Positions 18,501-22,749 of a stretch of 22,749 bases of DNA are shown here, piece after piece (position 1 is the stretch's first letter; each line of letters starts with the position of its first letter). Source of the DNA: Asparagopsis taxiformis. Taxonomy: Eukaryota; Rhodophyta; Florideophyceae; Bonnemaisoniales; Bonnemaisoniaceae. The position numbers were made by a program, and so were the translations under genes. The notes beneath the pieces were generated by a model, which did not search any database, had not been told where the DNA came from, and was given only the letters and a program-made list of their open reading frames with translations. Location: NCBI GenBank assembly GCA_030407315.1, contig JALQPE010002400.1, positions 1 to 22,749 on the forward strand. The letters are read 5' to 3'.

Positions 18501-19433
18501 CTGTGGAGTCCCATTGTCAATACGGGGGACGATGAAACAGACGAGAAGAACCGGAATGAGGGGAGGGCTCGCTTCACGTCTACGCGCCACTGCCTGGTTG
18601 ACTATGCCGAGAACGATGAGACGCATATCGACCGGTTCAAGTTTGTGACGCGGCGAGCCCTGCTGGATGTGTGGTTGGGAATCCTTGTCCGGCTGATAGG
18701 GCTGGAGGAGTGCGGTTTACCGGGAGAAAAACTTGTCATGCCGGCATCTGGGGGACGGTTTTTGATAACGGGAAAGGGGTGTCCTCGGCAGGTCCCACAC
18801 AATGATTTCCCTGTTCCTCCTCGCGACCGCAAAGATCAACTTCCGGGTTACTTTGTTATTGCCAACGGAGATGACCCATTCCCTATCTGGGTGTGTCCAG
18901 GGTCCCACAAGTACGTCTTTTCCAAAGCGCTGGAATTAGATATGTACGCCAAGACGATGAAGCTGAAGAAGGTAATCGTTCCGCCACGTTCAGTCTTCAT
19001 CGGTCACGGCCATGTACAACATGCCGGGGCAGGGCATGTCGACAGAGTTGTGTCACACACGACAACGAGGTATCACACGTATTTCAGGAATGCGTCGTAT
19101 CCGATTCCCGACAATGTTTCGTTTGGTTTCATCAGGCGGTTGGGATTCGAAGAAGAAGTCATCGCCAATGCTCCGCGCCGGTCTGCAAGGCAAAGTCAAC
19201 CGGCACCTGTCAATGTTCGCCACAAGACAGTTGTTCCCATCCCGGTCAAGAAAGATGGTAGGCCGAAGACAGGGCAGCTCCGAATGATGCGGATGAAGAC
19301 GACAGAACCTCGCAAGGATGTAATGCACACACCGAGTGTGGCCCCGGTAGTGCCTCTTCTGCCGGGACAACCTGGATATCTAGTTCACTATCATAGTGAG
19401 GACGAAGAGGAAGAACAGTTTTCCGACGGCTAG
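15501..19433 (+). CDS. ParB-like domain fused to a 2-oxoglutarate/Fe(II) dioxygenase
   Basis: A 1310-residue protein from an ATG in the context ACCATGG. Residues about 168-198 carry three GGTKxPARS-type repeats. Residues about 230-420 resemble a ParB/sulfiredoxin-like fold, with DGLHRLNAM at 324-332 matching the GxHRxxA signature. About 620-645 is strongly basic (KKKTKARRKRR), probably nuclear localisation or DNA contact, and about 660-790 is acidic and low-complexity. The C-terminal part (roughly 950-1220) has the dioxygenase pattern His1100-Asn-Asp1102, WVCPGSH, VPPRSVFIGHGHVQHAGAG with His1174 as distal ligand, and Arg1190 (RYHTYF) as the likely 2-oxoglutarate contact. Members of this superfamily hydroxylate small molecules, proteins or nucleic-acid bases (TET/JBP, AlkB). 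DNA-base oxidation is inferred from the ParB-like domain and the neighbouring methyltransferase. The substrate is not known. Confidence 0.78.
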   Translation: MADTHFSSLFSTVCGDQVSASAESRGLKRGVDVDLFADVDGAAVHIGTASVSTAGGDVGLPRTLHNHKLPETDEADYIVVRNIATKDKFKDLPFPYMFDGAEGPPETMGGAYAAAFYPWDTRMMRPAAEDGSSDIRTPAAASNFNAATNQASSGRMPSTGPAGEITGSGGTKHPARSVPVSGGTKRPARSARASSGGTKHPARSNVTEATTQDVTEVDDEPEVAESIREQQGTQIMVPKFVTSDYVGEGATVLVRQLVEPAVTLRDVKEDHVEDLRNNMLAVGYVSSSRITVTVLRSQNTHLSADTRLFQNGKFHANANVTVIDGLHRLNAMHSIADDFTRLTRMHRTKLPQEANRLRWVTQPLDVYYLRRKDDSDLQPHEIIHKSAESNHTTGTQLTERSLVRILSSIQQFIRTIAVANNVENAGDLRESDVIRTLFEAQFMGMMNSTNTARRWTRLAIATLKHPVLDDVLRELNNSERRNEIGITHLDHKIVRELLEENFVFVLRGLSEYLNPAHGGRPDGRFDVNDFYTYVRRVTAIANSLYAAFGRPKSIMRKSFLSTEMAIGSVKQPKELQWHLTNAIAMYRGDDRSSEVRMRRRTTRLQDLETNLKEFFNPTLKKKTKARRKRRPSAANVRLTHKKQRNVEHEPASHGIRRRSQRLRSTGSTRLEEEEPVVVQQSAGEEEQAVVDKPTDQQQATASGDEVDEDSARSPDSAVEIVPQDNQRAGATPSNQESVHTASDEEDKQGADEGQVESKGVREVTITFTVPEGVEVDEDGYIVRDSPSEDDLLFDDRMPSLPDDFEDRAEGHHLAQRPADVIASVRVGCLPPIELRLLLESVEIDEEGREVRYLKQVAMDPVFEGLHIPEEHRARVLFEIDHVYPMFFAAWKMAAKAMCEPTSTFLPSRLDFAQVARMSTSWKDSYEAGTGMAYFHNCRTEINERGYTVMHNFADVSYLDASDKFPFDLGLMEEIPNQELFRYFLGTWEGEQVHKDPGNRQLWSPIVNTGDDETDEKNRNEGRARFTSTRHCLVDYAENDETHIDRFKFVTRRALLDVWLGILVRLIGLEECGLPGEKLVMPASGGRFLITGKGCPRQVPHNDFPVPPRDRKDQLPGYFVIANGDDPFPIWVCPGSHKYVFSKALELDMYAKTMKLKKVIVPPRSVFIGHGHVQHAGAGHVDRVVSHTTTRYHTYFRNASYPIPDNVSFGFIRRLGFEEEVIANAPRRSARQSQPAPVNVRHKTVVPIPVKKDGRPKTGQLRMMRMKTTEPRKDVMHTPSVAPVVPLLPGQPGYLVHYHSEDEEEEQFSDG

Positions 19434-19708
19434 ATATCTTAACAACAACTACTTTAGCAAACAATTATCGAGAATATAATCATCTCCTTTATCACTTTCA
19501 ATCTATGAACCTACTATAATGCACTTCCGTTCCATGCTTTCAAACTAGATTGTCCATTCCCTAGTGGGTTGGAGCATGATTCCAGGACGATTCCCTCACA
19601 TCTCTAGACTCGATGGTCTATGCTAGAAATAGCAGAACAATTGGGTTTATACGTGCTTCATCGCCAACTTGCTTCTGGTAATGGCTGGACGTGCACGATA
19701 CACGATCA
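19434..19708. other. 3' flank of the ParB-dioxygenase gene; no gene seen
   Basis: AT-rich sequence directly after the stop codon, probably 3' UTR and terminator. It contains no AATAAA and no recognisable gene. Confidence 0.4.
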
Positions 19709-19909
19709 CCTGAAATGGACGTCCGGTGGATGTCCAACTCAGATGCATTCCTGGCCGGCCCAGAAATTCTACAATTTCGGGCACAAAAAAATATTGCAAA
19801 AAACATCGATTTGGGCGGTCGATTGTGCCGTACGGCACACCCCCATCTCAAAAACATGTTCACATGTGCATGTTTTTGAGAATAGCCCAAATTTTAATTC
19901 AAATCAGGG
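19709..19909 (-). repeat. Hairpin repeat copy 7, inverted
   Basis: A complete core with the palindrome at 19824-19839. Together with copy 8 it forms a block that closely matches the copy 5-copy 6 block in sequence and spacing. Confidence 0.85.
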
Positions 19910-20211
19910 TGTCTAATTTGGCCACAACGGCCCCAGGCACCGGAACCGCCGCCCCGAGCGGGGTCATCACTGGCTTCTGTAAGCACTAACTGTAAGGCTA
20001 AATGGCGCCTAACGATGGGTCGATTCCAGGCTTCAAGCCTAAGTTATGCTAGGGTGACATCGTTTCCCCTGTTCCATCATGGTCCTGCCTTACTCCTCCA
20101 CGACAAACACTACTCACCCATCACGTTACTCGTATTCCGTGCACTTTGTATGAGTAGTGAACTCGCCTGCTTAGTTGCTGCAATGCGTGGATGTAGGCAG
20201 CACACGACCAA

Positions 20212-20412
20212 CCTGAAATGGACGTCCGGTGGATGTCCATCTCAGATGCACTGCTGGCCAGCCCAGAAATTCTACAATTTCGGGCACAAAAAATCTTGCA
20301 AAAATCAACGATTTGGGCGGGTCGATTGTGCCGTACGGCACACCCCCATCTCAAAAACATGTTCACATGTGCATGTTTTTGAGAATAGCCCAAATTTTAA
20401 TTCAAATCAGGG
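20212..20412 (-). repeat. Hairpin repeat copy 8, inverted
   Basis: A complete core with the palindrome at 20327-20342, 503 bases from that of copy 7. The longer spacer before it (CTTCAAGCCTAAGTTATGCT type) is shared with the spacer before copy 6. Confidence 0.85.
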
Positions 20413-20599
20413 TGTCTAATTTGGCCACAACGGCCCCAGGCACCGGCCACCGGCCCCGATCGGGGCTATCACTGGCTTCTGTAAGCACCAACTGTAAGGC
20501 TAAATGGCGTCTGACGAAGGGTCAATTTCAGGCTCAATACGCCAGGACAGGTCTTGGTCCTTGTTCCATCATGGTCCCGCCCCGCTCTCTCACGACCAA

Positions 20600-20799
20600 C
20601 CTGAAATGGACGTCCGGTGGATGTCCAGCTCGATTGCATTGCTGGCCAGCCCAGAAATTCTAAAATTTCGGGCACAAAAAATATTGCAAAAAACATCGAT
20701 TTGGGCGGTCGATTGTGCCGTACGGCACACCCCCATCTCAAAAACATGTTCACATGTGCATGTTTTTGAGAATAGCCCAAATTTTAATTCAAATCAGGG
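20600..20799 (-). repeat. Hairpin repeat copy 9, inverted
   Basis: A complete core with the palindrome at 20714-20729, 387 bases from that of copy 8. Its spacer is of the short type shared with copies 1 and 5. Confidence 0.85.
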
Positions 20800-20992
20800 T
20801 GTCTAATTTGGCCACAACGGCCCCAGGAACCGACCGCCGCCCCGAGCGGGGTCATCACTGGCTTCTGTAAGCACCAACTGTAAGAGGCTAAATGGCGTCT
20901 GACGAAGGGTCTCACGATTTCAGGCTCAATACGCAGGGACAGGTCTTGGTCCTTGTTTCATCATGGTCCCGCCCCACCTCTCTCACGACCAA

Positions 20993-21062
20993 CCTGAAAT
21001 GGACGTCCGGTGGATGTCCAGCTCGATTGCATTGCTGGCCAGCCCAGAAATTCTAAAATTTC
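20993..21062 (-). repeat. Hairpin repeat copy 10, inverted, truncated
   Basis: Only the GGACGTCCGGTGGATGTCC block, the GCTGGCCAGCCCAG part and the AAATTCTAAAATTT dyad remain. The hairpin and the 16-bp palindrome are missing, and the sequence then becomes unique, marking a break point at about 21062. Confidence 0.8.
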
Positions 21063-21399
21063 CGAAAAATCAATTTGGTGGCCCAGCATCTCCTGTGCCG
21101 AAAATTCCCACACTCAGTCTGATATACGTCTAGACGTGTTTCCCACTTGTACGCATCAGGGAAGGCGTCACGGAAGGTTGACACTACGCTACTTGTGTAC
21201 CGCGTCGTCTGAAATAGCGAGTAGTGTTTGTTGTATAGTTGTGGAGTATGCGTCTAGTGGTTTGTAAAGCTTGCAGAACGGGATAGGGATGTGGGTGGCC
21301 CTATTTTATGAATACATGAGTACCAATATTCAGGGTTGACAAAGCGGAAAGGCATAGGCTCATACATGTTTGAGATTGCATAGTAGAGAAAATATTTTC
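21063..21399. other. Unique sequence after the repeat array; no gene seen
   Basis: Only short ORFs without family resemblance are present. The composition is normal up to about 21400, where the G-rich region begins. Confidence 0.3.
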
Positions 21400-22380
21400 A
21401 TCGAAATTTACATGGAGCTGATGGAGGTTTAAGGATGAGGTATGAGAGGAAGAAAATTCTTCTGTGGTATGAGGATGTGTTCTGTGGGGGGATGGAATCT
21501 TGGGATGGTACAGGGGGAGGTGGAAATGTACGGAGTGCGGGTTTAGAATGGATTGTGATTCGGAGAGGAGTGCCGACAAGCATATTATGGGGATTGGGGA
21601 GACGCTGCGGGGTGTTGGGGTAGTGAGGGCGGAGGAGGTGTTTAGGTGGGACCGTAGGAGGGTGCGGTTGAAGGCGCCGAGAGGAGGGGTTTTTAGGAAA
21701 GTGAGGAGAAAGAAGGGGAGGGGGTGGCGTCTGTTCTGGCTGTGGTGAGTGGGGATGTGATGGAGAAGAAGGGGGTTATTGTATTTGGGGAGGGAGGGGA
21801 GTGGGAGGAAGGGTGCGAAGTGGGGGGTTGATATGTGTTTCAGAGCGGGGAGGTTTCTGGGGATACGGCGGGGGAGCGCGGAGCGTGGGCCGGTGGTGGT
21901 GGTGTATACGGTATCGAAGATGCGGATGGCGTGGGGGCATGGAGCAGCTGAGGGAGGGAGGGGTGGAGCAGGTCGGGTACGGGATGGGGAGTGAGAGGTT
22001 TTGGAAGAGTAAGCTGCAGGGGAAGTTTGTGTAGAGGGCGAAGGAGAGGGGTTGAGGGTAGAGGAGAGAGGGTACTGAAGAACAATACGTTTCAAAGGTG
22101 ATGGGGGAGAGCATGGTCGAGGAGATAGGGGGTGTTTTGCCCTATTCTGAGGTAGTATGAGGACTGGTTATACGAAATCTGTACGGTAGAGCAGAAAAGT
22201 AGGTATGGAATGGAGGTGTGCACCGTGGAAGCGGGGATAGGTATCTGAAAATGCGTGCTAGAGTGGTATTGGGGGTGTTTGAGGTACAGTACGGGGGAGG
22301 TGAGCACCAACAGGAAGGGGGTGTGAGCGAGAGGATGAAAAAATTAAAGACGAAATTGGAGTCGACCGACAAGGAAAAAT
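21400..22380 (+). other. G-rich, C-poor right subterminal region
   Basis: The plus strand is purine- and G-rich with many GGGG and GGAGG runs and little C. The longest frame is on the minus strand (22095-21301, 264 codons). It is Pro/Ser/Thr/His-rich, as expected from the skewed composition, so I do not call it a gene. A plus-strand frame at 21500-21748 contains KCTECGFRMDCDSERSADKH, faintly zinc-finger-like, but has only one appropriately placed His and no homologous context. The region mirrors the G-poor region at 805-2205: at both ends the G-rich strand runs 5' to 3' outwards. Confidence 0.45.
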
Positions 22381-22404
22381 AGAGTGGTCGCCGTGATGGA
22401 TGCG

Positions 22405-22490
22405 GACATCCATGTCGAGCACGGCGGCAGAAATTTCTGGGGTCGAAATTTTTGAATTTCTGAACCGGCGCCCGTCCTAGGTGGACATAG
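22405..22490 (-). repeat. Diverged relative of the hairpin-repeat edge
   Basis: A GGACATCCATGTCGAGC block is followed by AAATTTCTGGGGTCGAAATT and AATTTCTGAACCGGC. The order (GGAC-type block, then an AAATTT dyad with a G-rich tail) resembles the GGACGTCC / AAATTCTAAAATTT end of hairpin copies 4-10. It suggests that the internal repeats and the element's terminus share ancestry. Confidence 0.4.
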
Positions 22491-22648
22491 ACATGGCGGA
22501 AGTCCATCCCGAGGGGGACATCCGTGGTACTAGAAACAATGAATGTCGCCCTAGTAATACTAGACGTACTAGACCGCATGGACGTCCGGTTCTAGGCGGA
22601 CATCCAAAAATACTGGAGAACATGGACGTCCGCCTAGTAATACTAGGT
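22491..22648. repeat. Right subterminal repeats
   Basis: Two copies of CTAGTAATACTAG (22551-22563 and 22634-22646), an exact dyad around one central base, are each followed by GTACTAGA(C/G). They alternate with GGACGTCC and GGACATCC palindromes. The same CTAGTA/TACTAG pairs occur in the left 43-bp array with a 12-base spacer. They are likely recognition sites for the transposase. Confidence 0.7.
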
Positions 22649-22695
22649 GTACTAGAGGTTGTGGACGTCCGCGTCCATTTCCGAGAACACAGACT
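22649..22695. repeat. Right terminal inverted repeat
   Basis: It matches the reverse complement of 1-47 at 40 of 47 positions. The mismatches are a run of four at positions 10-13 plus three single ones, one of them the outermost base. It ends in GAACACAGACT. The sequence beyond it no longer matches anything at the left end. Confidence 0.8.
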
Positions 22696-22749
22696 AGTAA
22701 AGGCGAAAGGTTTAGGAGTTATAACGATCTTACTAAGGTCTAAACCTTG
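22696..22749. other. Probable flanking DNA outside the element
   Basis: The remaining 54 bases show no similarity to the rest of the window. They contain AAGGTTTAG (22707-22715) and its reverse complement CTAAACCTT (22740-22748). This may be host sequence or the start of another repeat. Confidence 0.4.

Noticed and set aside
10640..19433. Bacterial or phage origin of the window, suggested by the N6/N4 methyltransferase and ParB-like domains.
   Set aside because: There are no Shine-Dalgarno-like start contexts or operon spacing. Both proteins carry long eukaryote-like low-complexity linkers, one carries a SET domain, and the neighbours are a eukaryotic transposase and hairpin repeats.
21301..22095. 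A 264-codon minus-strand ORF rich in Pro, Ser, Thr and His.
   Set aside because: It is long only because the strand is C/T-rich. No domain, no heptads and no conserved motif are seen.

Overview
The window looks like one very large DNA transposon, or most of one, from a eukaryotic genome. Bases 1-47 and 22649-22695 are inverted copies of each other (40 of 47 match), and almost everything in the window lies between them. The evidence for a eukaryote is: long ORFs with A or G at -3 of the ATG and no Shine-Dalgarno pattern, AATAAA signals near two stop codons, a SET domain, a BAH-like transposase tail, and abundant inverted and tandem repeats. The lineage cannot be fixed from the sequence. A Plavaka/CACTA-like transposase is best known from fungi, but the nearly intronless genes would also suit an alga or another protist.

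Layout. 1-804: left terminus, with ten 43-bp subterminal repeats and five 24-bp repeats. 805-2243: a G-poor repeat region whose minus strand carries regularly spaced splice-site-like modules, closed by a perfect 38-bp palindrome. 2840-5883 (+): transposase, with its N-terminal zinc finger in a different frame. 8244-5961 (-): coiled-coil accessory protein, also broken into two frames, convergent with the transposase. 8428-10325: forward copies of a dispersed hairpin repeat plus a glycine-codon-like tandem repeat. 10640-13837 (+): DNA methyltransferase fused to a SET domain. 14064-15217: inverted copies of the same hairpin repeat. 15501-19433 (+): ParB-like domain fused to a 2-oxoglutarate/Fe(II) dioxygenase. 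19709-21062: four more hairpin repeats. 21400-22380: a C-poor, G-rich region. 22405-22695: right subterminal repeats and the inverted terminal repeat.

Possible joint function (inference). The transposase and coiled-coil protein would be the mobility module. The other two proteins combine a writer of DNA methylation and of protein (histone-type) methylation with a putative base- or protein-oxidising enzyme carrying a ParB-like domain. The element would then carry its own epigenetic kit, comparable in concept to the known association of TET/JBP oxygenases with fungal KDZ transposons but built from different enzymes. The methyltransferase-SET gene sits inside its own inverted repeat (8428 to 15217), and the ParB-dioxygenase gene lies between two direct copies of a roughly 700-bp block, so the element appears to be assembled from cassettes.
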